The notes under the pieces are model-generated. The model was not told where the DNA came from. It saw nothing but the letters and a program-made list of their open reading frames with translations, and searched no databases. Positions 36,001 through 47,700 of a stretch of 64,000 nucleotides of DNA are shown in pieces. The stretch lies in contig JAQGBZ010000025.1 of assembly GCA_034687125.1 (NCBI GenBank), positions 310,001 through 374,000 of the forward strand, read 5' to 3'. The position numbers and the translations under genes were made by a program. The DNA is from Neelides folsomi. Lineage: Eukaryota > Arthropoda > Collembola > Neelipleona > Neelidae. Each line of letters begins with the position of its first letter. Position 1 is the first letter of the stretch.

Positions 36001-39000
36001 TTTATTAGTCACATTACTGTATGAACATTATGTAATACTATACTTATTAAATGTTAGTTGCTTTCTTTTTTATATGATTATTTATAAGAAAGCAACTTAT
36101 AGCCCACCCTGTACATTGAGTATACAGTAGTAAATGGACATTTCCAATTTTTAAATTAATTTCTAATAAATATCAGAACAAGTTAGTATTTTTAACAGCT
36201 ACAACTTTCACTGTCTTTAATATTTTTTTTATATGGAAACATTTGGATATATTCGGATATATTGAATACAATGTATTGATGTATTGAATGAATGTTAAAT
36301 TAATGTTTTTATTCCAATAGTTTCATGAATTGGAATCTCGAGGTAACTTTGTCCGTGAGGATATTCTCACGGCTCTTACAGCAAATCATGGGAATTTGGA
36401 GGCCGCTTATGTGGAGCTTTCAAAAGCTCAACTCAAGCCGTTTCTTATGAGAATTTGGGGTCCACCCAATGGAAGAGACAACGACGACTTTCCCTCCTTC
36501 CCCCAAAGTGACATTGAGAGAAAACCAGGGAAATTGGAACATTCCGAACGAGGTTCGTAATAAATTCACCTCTCATTTATCAAATATTTACCTGACTCCG
36601 TGTTATGAAAACATTGTAATAAAACCAATGGATTTGTGCTTTTGTGTTCTTTTTCATTATGGTTTTCATTAACATTTGCATACAATGTATGAATTTAGAG
36701 AACATTACATAGACGAATTTGCAAACCTTACAATATTATTAAATTAACACTTTCACTCATCTTTTTTTCACAATATAATCTTCTATTGTTATTCAAAGTT
36801 CTAGAAATTTGCATAGGTAGAATTTTAGCACATGAAACGTTAATTTTTATTTATTTTGAGACAAATTGCTAATTTAAAGACAATTAGGAATTTCATATTA
36901 TGAATTTATAGCAAGATCATATAATGTGTTAATGATGATGCATGATCATGCCTATTGTTAATGCATGAGCTAATGAGAAAACTTTTCACTGACATTGAAT
37001 GAATGTGACAAGATAAGGGGAGGATATTAGTGAAACATTTTTCATTAATTAAGATACTTTTTAATGCTCTGACATTTTTCACTAATTGGATACTTTTCAC
37101 TTTTGTTTTGATATTCATTTGTAAAATAAGATTTTTGTTCTAGAATTAGAAATTAAAGAGAGTGAAGCGAAAGTTGAAACTTTGACTGAGGATTCATGTG
37201 ATGAAATAGCCGAAGATTGCGGTACGGTCGAACCCGAGTCTTACGTTGCGACGCTGATTCTTAATAAAGAGAAAGTGGAATTCCTCTCTTATGCAGTTGA
37301 CAAGAAGGAAGATAAGAAAGAGGTCCAACAAATTCCGCATGTGAAAAAATTCAGTATTAAAGATAAAAAGCCAAAAAGGCCCAATTATCTCTCTTTGAAT
37401 GTAAATCGGAAAAAAGCTCCAATGCATCCCAAAAGGGAACTCATTAAGGGAGAAATCCTATCACCAAAATTTAATTTTAAAGAAGAAAAATTCAATCTGA
37501 ACCAAATGGTCAAAATGCAAGAGGAATTAAACAGGAATTTAAACCTTGAAATTCAAAGACATGAATTACAACAATCCATGAAGAAAAAATTAGAAGAATC
37601 AAATGCTCAGAAAAATTCAAATCTGCAAAAAGATTCAAATCCGCAAAAACCTTCAAATCCGCAAAATGCCATAAATCCACAAAAAGATTCCAGTGCCCTA
37701 AAAAATCCATATTTGCAAAAAGATCCAAATCTGCAAAAAGATTTATTGCAAAAAGATCCAAATTTGGAAAAAGATTCCATTTTAAAGAAAAACATCCAAG
37801 GGAGAATTTCATTAAATGGGCAAATTTACCCAAAGACTTATGACAATAAACAAGAAGAGGAAATTGACGATTATCCAGATTCCGAGAAAGAAGTTGGAAT
37901 CGTGATAAAAAAAGAATTTACCCAAACTGGAATGAACTCTGTTTCTCCCAACAAATCTCCAAATGATGTGCAGAGCGACGATGGGATTTCCAATAATTAC
38001 GAAGACATTGCAAGCCAAGAGGAATATTACGATGAGTCCGAAGACGGGGATTTCTTTAATGAGAGCGACTTTGACTATGGTGACGAAGAGGAATTGGGAC
38101 CGAGCGAGGAACCTAATGAGACTGCGGAAGTCTTCCTTGTCAAAGTTCCAATGGGTCATTTGGCCAAACTCATCACCGTCCAAAATAACTTCGGGCAGGC
38201 TAAATTAAGCGATGAAGTTGAAGTTAAAGAAGATGAGTTAAGCTCAATTCAGGTATACTTAACTACCTAAATTAACCTATACAATATTATTATAACTTTT
38301 ACAACTTTTGAACTTTTAACAATTCAGCATTTTTTCTCAACTCATCGCTTCTTTCATCGATGTGAGTTTAAATGTTAAATGTTATTTGCAGAAGGAAGTA
38401 ATGAGGCTTATGAAGCACGGTTTGAGTTCGGAGAAAGCCGCCCTTGCGGCTCATTTACTTCAGATGGAATTCACTGAAGAAGACGCGATTTCAGCAGCCG
38501 GAGAATGCAATTCGCTTTCAACAGCTTTGGCTTACCTTCAACAACACTGCCAACTCTGTGATGGAAAATTCAATGCTAAAGAGGTAAATTATGAAATGAG
38601 TCATTTCTCATATGAGTGAAGGTACGCAGTATTTATCATCATAAAATGAATTGAATTGAGTAATTTTGAATTTAAATTAATTAAAAATACAAAATATATT
38701 TTTAATTAAAATTTTCATTAGATGATTTCCATGATCCATTGTACTCATTGCTGTTGTCGAAATTGTGCCAGAGAATACTTCATGGTAATTAATTAACGGG
38801 TTTATATTATTTTGACATTTTAGAATAAACGATTTTGACATTTGTATGTATATTAAAAAGAAAAATATTTTGGGGTAATAACATACAATATAGTAGCTCA
38901 ATCTATGAAAATTTATTTAAACTATATTGATTATCAAAATTGTTGACAGATTGAGCTACTATATTGTTCTCTATTACCCCAAAATCAATAAATTGAAGAT

Positions 39001-41732
39001 AAATCAGAAATTCTTAATATGCATGCCATAAATGTTAAAAAGTGAGTTAAAGTGTTAGTGTTAAATCTGACAATCAAATCATAAATTTTATGTGTTTTAT
39101 AAAATAAGGTTCGAATTCGTGATGATCCGATCGTAAGACTTACATGCCCATTTTGCAAAGAACCCCAAAATCTCTCCGAAGACACAGATATGGGCGGAGA
39201 GTATTTGAACAATTTGGACATTATGCTTAAAAATCTTCTTGACAAAAATCACCACGAAATGTTCCAAAGGAAAATGAGGGATTGGACGTTGGCTAAAACT
39301 CCAAATTTCAAATGGTGCTCAAAAGTAATGCAAGTTTCAGTTTTCTCTGCATGGGAAATTAATTAATTTTGACAAATCTTTTTGAATACATTTTGAATTC
39401 AACGACTTGTTTGCACGGAACGATGAACGATATTAAATACTTCTGTATTTATTTACAATTTACGACTTTTTTGCATTTAATTTAATTTAATACATATTTT
39501 GACTGTTTAGTGTTCATCAGGGTTTATCACTGAACCTCTCCAAACACGCTTGGTTTGTCCCGACTGTTCTGCTGTAACTTGTGCAATTTGCCTTGAACCC
39601 GTAAGTTTATTGGGCCTGTAATCAAATATTTAAACAAAATGAAATTAGTAAATTTAAGTAAACTACAACTACTTGTATAAGTTATTCAAAATATATTAAT
39701 TTTCACAGTGGGATAAAAATCATGATCATAAGGACACCAACGTGGTTGTGTGCGACAGCATTGGAAAATCAGTTGTTGAATACCTGAATGAGAATTGTAT
39801 CGAATGTCCAAGATGTCATCTTAAATTTGCATTAGCCAGAGGTGGCTGTATGCATTTGACATGTACTCAATGTCAATATGAATTTTGTAAGAATTTTATG
39901 AATTTTATCAAACCTACAAAATAAATTATTAAATATGGAAAATTATACTTGACGTAAAAGCTCGCTGTTTTTAAAGTGAAAGGAAATTTTAATTTACATA
40001 AAGGCTCAGGATGTTCCGCCCTTTTCTCAATGGGAGGAAAATGCAAAGTGACGGAATATTGCCCTAAACTTGGTCTTCACGCTCATCATCCCAGAAACTG
40101 CCTTTATTTTCTGAGAGACAAAGAATCCACTTCCTTGGCTAAGCTCCTTGAAGTATTAAAGGAATAAAAGTTTATGACTATAATCATCTTTACATACTAT
40201 TAAGAGTGTGAGCTATGATGAAGAATAGATTGAAAATCAATATTTATCCTTTTATTAAGGAAAATTCCATCCCATTCCTCAAGGAAACTTTGGATTCCAA
40301 TGGATGCGACGGGGGGAAAACGAGGAAGTGCAAAGTTCCAATTCAAAAGGAAGTAGGAGATGGATTGGAAGATGACTTTTGTGGAGCTGAAGCTCCATTA
40401 GGATTTGCAGCCGTTTGCAAGTAAAGGGTCATATTGATTCTAAATTTATGTTATTAAATCAGAAATCAATTGAAAAGAAATCAGAAAAGACCAAATGACT
40501 CGGCCATTAAAGGGATTATTTTTATGGGAATGTTCGAATAGGAATCATTACATTGAATACCTCGGCCTTTTAATATGGCAAAACCGTCTGGATCCCATTT
40601 CCATCCTGAGCAATGACGATTTGGAGACAATCATACGAAGACATTCGCTCAAAATATTTCCAGGAAAGCCGATGGGAATTTCTGAATTAGATCATCGAAC
40701 AAAATTACTCAAGGTATTCCTACAATTAAATAAACATTTTAACATTTAATTATTCAAATGCGCATCAATTTGGAAATTACTTAAACGTTTAATACAATTT
40801 TTAGTATTTGGTTCTTATTAAAGATATTAAACGAGGATTAAATACAGAGTAGTTATATGGTACAAATACTTTATGGTATATATATATATATTGAAGTTAA
40901 AGTGTATGTATATTTGATTACCTATAAATCTTAAGTATCTTTCAAATGCGTCATTTCCCAAAGTTTTTTGCCCCTATAAATATTATTGAGTACATAAACA
41001 TCCACTTTATTACATAAAAATTGGAAACTCATTTTAATTTTATAGAACTTTGTCATAAACTTGTTTAGACAAAAATTGCCACTTAAATTGAAAGCGCCGA
41101 AAGCTTTTAAAAATTGACGTCAATCACTTAATTCTTATTATTAAACACCAGTTTAATTCTAAACCAGTTTTCAATTTACATTTAAATTTGTTCACACAAA
41201 GTCTTAAGTTGTTGGTTATTGCATAAGAGACCTTATCTCACTTTTATAAATATACACCTTTTCCAAAAATATCATTTTTTGAAGGAGCTTCTTCTTATCG
41301 AATCGCTACAGACAAATACTATGTACATAAATAAGCATTAGAGTTCTCATCTCGTCAATATTATCCAGTTCTTATCGATAGTTCACCCAATCATAAATTA
41401 CTTACAAACATTTTATCACTTAAACTTACCATTAATGGTTAATGCTAGTTAGACAGATTTTATTCCTTAGAATAAGTGTGACTATAAGCATTTCTTAATA
41501 TTTGAAAGTCCTTCACGTTATATCTATTTTCAAATATTAAAAGTAAATAAACACACACGTCGAAAATTACTTAAATACAAGTACTCAATGGTGAAATATT
41601 TACAATGAAAATAAAATATTTAGTCAATTATGAATCATAAATCCATAAATTATATTTTCATCAAAGAATTGGACAAAGATTTAAAATGTTTTGTTTATTT
41701 AGGTAATAAATGAAGAGATCCCGTTGAAGTAA
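30017..41732 (+). CDS. LUBEL: LUBEL/HOIP-type RBR E3 ubiquitin ligase (linear ubiquitin chains)
   Basis: This enzyme builds Met1-linked ubiquitin chains in immune and stress signalling. The 27 exons total 4,731 bp (1,576 aa) with all phases closed: 30017-30097, 30168-30288, 30400-30478, 30766-30820, 30915-31053, 31131-31247, 31752-31840, 32535-32987, 33170-33314, 33429-33559, 34395-34511, 34777-34905, 35267-35449, 35511-35597, 35661-35811, 35899-35924, 36321-36552, 37144-38252, 38392-38583, 38722-38784, 39109-39324, 39511-39600, 39709-39886, 40004-40152, 40224-40420, 40542-40713 and 41703-41732. Domains are a B-box-like finger (aa 72-112), Pro-rich linkers, a RanBP2/NZF finger (WSCSFC...CTIC, near aa 370), a UBA-type helical region (exons 35267-36552), an acidic repeat exon, then RING1 (from aa 1201), IBR, RING2 with catalytic Cys 1382 in GGCMHL, and an LDD-like tail ([15 protein letters not shown]). 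The donor at 33314 has an alternative at 33323. Confidence 0.9.
32245..32317. mobile_element. 73-bp mariner-type solo TIR pair (mini-MITE)
   Basis: The element begins CAGGGTGGTCCATAAATTGC and ends with the inverted counterpart, with almost no interior and TA on each side. The TIR matches the CAGGG..GCCATAAG ends of the 550-bp mariner copy at 13465-14014. It lies in the LUBEL intron between exons 31840 and 32535. Confidence 0.75.
32412..32485. mobile_element. 74-bp mariner-type solo TIR pair, second subfamily
   Basis: Inverted ends read CAGTGCGTCAAAAGTTGC on the left and, reversed, CAGGGTGTGTCAAAAGTTGC on the right, with TA flanks. The TIR shares AGTTGCTTTCTT with the neighbouring element at 32245-32317 but has GTCAAA where that one has CCATAA, so it is a related but separate subfamily. 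Both sit in the same LUBEL intron 94 bp apart. Confidence 0.75.
36054..36111. mobile_element. truncated mariner-type mini-MITE
   Basis: The right end (AGCAACTTATAGCCCACCCTG) is a full TIR of the CAGGGTGGGC type. On the left only the inner part (AGTTGCTTTCTTTTTTA) is retained. The element lies in the LUBEL intron between exons 35924 and 36321. Confidence 0.65.
37144..38252 (+). other. LUBEL 1.1-kb exon with QKD-type peptide repeats
   Basis: This single 1,109-bp exon encodes about 369 residues just upstream of the RBR module and is far longer than the other exons. It has a Lys-rich start, then at about 37600-37800 an imperfect run of 6-7 residue units such as [16 protein letters not shown] and LEKDSILK, and finally a very acidic stretch ([20 protein letters not shown]). 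It is presumably disordered. No known domain was recognised, and the repeat probably arose by slippage of an 18-21 bp unit. Confidence 0.75.
38867..38986. mobile_element. 120-bp palindromic hairpin element in a LUBEL intron
   Basis: About 38 bp at 38867-38905 (starting ATTTTGGGGTAATA) is repeated inverted at 38949-38986, with a core of AATATAGTAGCTCAATCT in both arms and a 43-bp AT-rich loop. This is the form of a small foldback or MITE element. The TIR is unlike the mariner ends elsewhere, and no coding remnant fits in the loop. Confidence 0.6.
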
Positions 41733-44728
41733 TGAGAAAAGCTTAAATGGAAGAAGCCATATCTGAAGATTTTTTATATTGAGTTCCAAAGGAGAATTTT
41801 ACATTTTATGAATTAAGTAGTTTTTAATTTTTTAGTCAATTAAACGATACGATTTTTAACATTTTTCGGTAGCTGGTTAACACCTTTATATCATTAAGCG
41901 CTATGTTATATTTAAATGATGTTCTTACCATCAAACACTACCGGTTAACAACAAGTAGAATAGCTCTATACTAAATACTCGTATAAATACACACTTTAAA
42001 AATTAATCAGCAAAGGAGGCGTTCTAATATAAAAAGTTTATCTTATAATTGTCTTAAATAAATGTATTTTGGGTATAAAATACGATTATACCTTGTGACA
42101 TTAAATTATCTATTTATACCAAATATTTGGTATTTGGAATTTCAATCATTTAAACATTATTTAATGATTGGACGTCATTTTGTTTATTACATTGTTATAT
42201 AGTCAATTTTGTGTTTAGTTTGCTAGACCTGATATGTATGGTATACTCGAAAGTTATATGCGTTTATTTAAATATAAGTAGTTTCATCAGTAGAGGTATA
42301 TTTAAGTATTAAACCAAACAAGGGTAAAAAAAAGTGAACAATTCAAAATGGTTTATGACTTTATACATAAATTTATATAGGCGTAGCTATTGTCGTAGTC
42401 GTTAAGTTGAGTTTATGTGTGAGATTTGAAATATTGTTACTTTGTTACTCTTAATGGTGTTCGTTAATAGGTTTTCAAAAATTAATAATAATACATATAT
42501 CTCATATGTATAAAGATAACTAGAAAATAGTAGAATCCAAGAAAAAATGATTCACACTGAACTACTCCGGATCACGGAGTTTTATAGATTAGTAAAATAC
42601 AAATAAAGATAAACTTTGTTCTTGTAGCTATATTTAAGTGAATTATACCATTTATGTAATAAGCCAATTACGATGATGTTTTTACGTATTCATTCAAGTA
42701 TTAATTTTATTCATTCGTTCATTCACAGAATTTTTACCTTGAATTTTTTTACCTGAATTCTGTACCTAAAAATGTATAGCAATTCCTGAAATAAAAGAAC
42801 GACTATAAACAATCTTGTTTCTTGTAACTTTCCTATGCATTTAATATTTGCATACATCAAAGGAAAACTTTATTTGCATTCATTGCATCACTCGAGAAAT
42901 TCTAAAGGTGGAGAGTTTGGTATTTTTATTATTTAATTGATTTATTATTATTGGCAAGAAGATTCAGGATGGAAATAAATGTCGGTGAACAACATGACCC
43001 AAAGAACTTTTTAACCACGTTCCTATCACATTCATGAAAGCGGTTATTTAACGCTGTTCTACAACAAAAATACAAATATGGAATGAGGATTGACAAGATA
43101 TTAATGCAAATTTAAAGAAAAATATCGTACGATACTTTTTTATCATCGGTCAAATGCAAATAAAAGGAAATGAAGATTTATATTACATACCAACGTACAA
43201 TAATAAAATTCCTATACCTGTGCAAATTCAAATTGAAACGTGTCGAGGTTAGCGAATCTACATACTATTTTACCTTCTTATTTTTTAATCTGTGAGGAAC
43301 AACAAAGAAATATGAAAAAAATATAAGGAACAATAATAAAGAATAATCCTGGACCTACAAAATTACTTGAATAATCGAATATCCGTATTCACTATTCGCA
43401 AAATTAACTCTTCTTTTTTATAATAATCCGGGCAATATTATTCTCCTGATTTAGCTTACCTCTGACATAAAATCAACATAGACTAATTAATGGATGGTAT
43501 GCATTATGTATAATTAATTAATAATGTATGATGATAATGATTATATCAAGCTTAAAGTTAATTGAATTAGAATGTACACCATTTAAATATTTATATTAAA
43601 TTGCGCAAGATTAAATACAAATTATGTAAATGACGCTTAAATAACATTTTTTTCCTTCCAAGAACATGATGTTCGGACGAGATGTACTTATCTTTAAATA
43701 TCAAGTACACTAGTTGAAGATATATTACAGATTATGTATCATGTAATATTTAGCTCCTTTGAATTCGCAAACAATACTGAATAAATAAAAAAATGAGAAA
43801 TAGCTCCTCGAGTTTTAATTTCCATATCTAGTTTTTGAAGCAATGTTCATCGGCCTGGTGGTAATCTCAACTTTTCATTAGGCAAGGCCATGAATCCTCC
43901 ATCTCTCTCATTACTTTCATTCCTCCGTCGTTCCTCCTCAGACGCCACAATTGATGATCCACCTCGAAGACTTGATACAATTTACGCGGAGGTTTTTAAT
44001 AATTTAAAATTTCCAACCAAAAAGGAATTTCCTTCTTCCACTACACAAAACATCCAGATGATGAATGATGGAAGAATAAATTAAATAATAGAAAGCTCTC
44101 TTGGACCTCTGGCCTGGTTAGTATTCAAAACATCTCAATATTTCAATGAAAATTCTACTCCGAGACGCCACAACTACGTCTGTAACATTCTATCCAATTG
44201 ACTCAACTTTAGTCAACAAAGGAGTAAATAAATAAACTTAAATTAAATAAACTCAAATTAAATAAACCCAAATGATAATGATACGATTAAAGCCTATAAG
44301 AATAATAATAAATGAAACAACATAGTTAAATACAAGTTAAATATATGGTAGTAGAATCATAAAACCAAATGTAACCAGATTACTTCATAATTTGTCGTAA
44401 GGATTAAAATTTTTCTTCATGACCTTTGTTGTGTTCATGATGAGATTGGATGGTTTTGGTCCTTGGGCAAAGGGCCTTTAGCAGGGCAAGTTAAAGGCCT
44501 CATAAGTGAAGTCATTGGTGAAGTGACAAATAAAGTCCCGAAGGTGGAATGCGGTGGGTGTCCTCAGCGTCATTTCGCAAGAGGTGGCCAATGGGGCTCA
44601 AACCACTGCGTCCTTCCCACCTCAGCGGCCAATGTGGTGGGGGTGTCCCTTAGGGCGAAGAAAACTGGAATGAGTCGGCAGTTGAAAAGGTCCAACTGCG
44701 TCTTAGAGATCCTCACTCACATCACTCC
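41733..44728. other. spacer downstream of LUBEL and upstream of TAT
   Basis: About 3 kb of AT-rich DNA. No poly(A) signal is obvious just after the LUBEL stop. One GC-richer open segment at 43838-44084 is listed separately. The last 270 bp (44460-44728) are GC-richer and open, and probably form the TAT promoter or 5' leader. Nothing else could be supported. Confidence 0.4.
43838..44084 (+). CDS. possible small exon or short ORF, unknown
   Basis: An open frame follows a possible acceptor at about 43838 and runs to a TAA at 44082-44084. An ATG at 43890 would give 64 residues. It reads like ordinary protein (for example RRSSSDATIDDPPRRLDTIYA) and has higher GC than its surroundings. I see no partner exons in phase and no family match. 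It could be a terminal exon of an unseen gene, part of a TAT leader, or chance. Confidence 0.25.
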
Positions 44729-47700
44729 ATGCCGAATACGAGCGACAGCAATTCAGGGCAAGGAAACATGAGCCAGCAGAGCGGCGGGGCAAAGGGTGGC
44801 GGGAAATGGAAGGTTCAACCCTCGACGTTTGCTCTACAAACCCACAACCCAATTCGGGAAGTTGTGGATGTTTTAAAGGTAGCAATAAACTCTTTTAAGA
44901 ATATTTCATCAGTTTTATTTCCCAAATTAAAACTTTAATTAAAATTCCAACAATTAAAGTCTTCTTATTCAATGCTAAATAAATGTTATTTAATATTAAA
45001 TGTTATTTAACATGTAAATTTAATGTAGATGGATCCGAATCCAGAGAAGGAACTCATCGCTTTATCAATTGGTAATTGATGCTTTAAATATTTTAACATT
45101 TTGATTAAAAGCCCAGAAGGAAATTATTTTTAAAGTTTAATGGCTTTTGGTTAAAGCTAAAGAATAGTTCAAAATTGATACTTTTAATTATTTTAAACAT
45201 AGAATTGCTCTACTTTTAAACCTAGACAGATGTAAAATTAAACCAACAACACATTTGAATAGATTTTCCTTTCACTTTCAACACACGTCTGGTCCTTAGA
45301 GATCTTCGGAGATGATTTTCTTGAGAGATTTAGAATTTTTGAAGGGTTCATAATAAATAAATGAAAATTACGATAATATTCATATTAACATTATAGGCTA
45401 GGTAAAATTGAGAAAAGTTTTGTAGATTGTAATATTTAATTTAATAACTAAAAGCTTCTTGTCGATTCTCAGTACACAAGTAAATGGAGTAAATGTATAA
45501 AGCCCCATAAAGTTCGACTGGACGAAGTCCAAGTTCCTTCTCTCTTCTCAGACTCCAATTTCTCAATAGAAGACATGAGGATTGTAGGGAAGGATCTACT
45601 TATAAATAGGATGACTCAAGGCTGTAAGAGACAACTCAAAGATTCTCTGACTCATTCACATCTTTTCTATCTACAAAAATTCTTCCAGACGAATCTTACC
45701 TTACATATAAAATATACAATATACAAATTTGTATTTGCATTGAACAACTTTTAGATATTTAATAGCAATTTCTTTCCACTTTTAATAGCAATTTCTTTCC
45801 ACTTTTCACTTTTTTGAACTCGTCTGGAATTTTAAGATTTACATATACAATATTACATATACTGTAATATACAAAATGTATAAATCCAGTAGACGTTCTA
45901 TTAATCAATTACTTTATATAAGTTCCACCTGGTTCTCTCATTAAATAAGTTCTTTAGTGCTCATGAACTGAACTGAAGGTAATAAAAGAGATGTTGATTC
46001 CAATGGATAAAAATCAAAGTTCGTACAACTCTGACGTAAAGAGAGGTAGCCGATGGAGGGGAGAATTTATAATAAATTATGATGTTAGGATTATGAACTC
46101 GTTTTTAAATTATGCATACTTTTACAGAATGCCTTCGCGAATCTTGAGTCAATTGACAAAGAGACACATGTACTTACACATGTACTTACAGATCTATTAC
46201 ATGGTAATCTGTCAGAACCCATTTTTTCTCAACCAATCCAGATTTGTATGGCCAACAATGGAACTTGAAAAAATTACAGCTTTCTTCATGAACTATTTTT
46301 TCACCAAATCTTAATTCTGTTCACTTTATCATATTTTGTATGTATTTTTGATGTTGAGGAATTATATTGGATTGAAGAGTGTCATTGGAAGTGACATTTT
46401 TTTGATCATTTTAATGTCAAAATCTCCATACAAGTTATTGGATCATACGCACACGCTTCAATGCTTCAACCTCTCAATCAAACTTTGTCCTTTTCGTACT
46501 CTATTACCTTCCATTATTTACATTCTTTGATTAAACAATCTTTATGTTTAAATACATTTATCACAATGGACATGAGCAATGTATAGATTTTTATAAACGA
46601 CTACAACGACTATTTATACAGTATTTGTATTCTAATGGTTTTGTGTATAAATACTATTTAGAATTAATGTGATGGTTCGTACATGAGCAGAGTGATAATT
46701 AGGTTCTATCTAATTTAAAAGAATGTCCAACTACTAATATGCTTGGACAAGCTTTGGACATTTCAATCAATGTAATTAATGTAATGGAATTAATAATACA
46801 AGGGGAGCTGTAAGGGGAACTTTTACATTATTCAAACAGATATCATGTTACATATAATGATATATTTATGTACTTGGAGTTAGGCTGAATATGTGTATGG
46901 AATAAAGGCATCAATTATCAATAGTATGTGGGAAAAGTGAAGAAGCATGTAAGCAGAGTGTAAAACATAAAGTTTGCAAGCAACGCAAATAAATTCTCGA
47001 AGCGAATGCCAAAAAGATCCCAACCAGAAACTCCCAATGATAAAAGAGTTGAGAGAGTTTGGAAAGAAACCGGATTCCTCATTTTACACTCAAATTTTAT
47101 TTCCCTCCACCTCATGTTAATTCGTCTAGACGGTTGAATGATTAAATAAATATAAATATACAAAATGATTTTTGTATAAAGCTAAACCTTCGCCTTCATT
47201 GGTTCCCTCAACAACCGTCCGAGGGGAAGGTTTCATCCTTATTCAGGAAAGTTTGCATTTTTAACCCTTGAATCGTAAAATTGTAATTTTTAGAGATTGC
47301 CAACTCAAGGTTATCAGGATTGAGATATTCTAGATTTGCAATCGGATCAGAAAAATTATCAATTTCATATACGTCGCTTCTTAATGAAACAAAGGTGTAG
47401 GGTTGAATTTTAATAAGAGCAGAGGGATTTTACTAACATTAAGATGGATTTTAAAGGTGGTTTGAAAAATTCCTCCTCGATTAAGTGAAGAAAAAAACAT
47501 TTTTTAGTGTTTACAATGAATAAATTTGACGACGACATTTTGCTTTTAATTTTCCTACTATGCTTGATCTTGATCTTTAATGATTCAATAACTTGAATGA
47601 CGAGATGTAATTTTCCATTAAATAACTAAATAAATTAAACTTGATGGTTAAGGTGACCCTACAATATTCGGGAACTTGAAGCCTCACAAGGCGATCATCA

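Noticed and set aside
39893-40003. Apparent loss of a RING2 cysteine in LUBEL if the acceptor at about 39976 is used
   Set aside because: The acceptor at 40003 instead restores YEFC-SGC and the full zinc-ligand pattern in frame, so nothing is missing.
44463-44771. 102-residue open frame overlapping the TAT start
   Set aside because: It begins with a TTG rather than an ATG, has no splice support, and is out of frame with TAT. It is best read as leader sequence.
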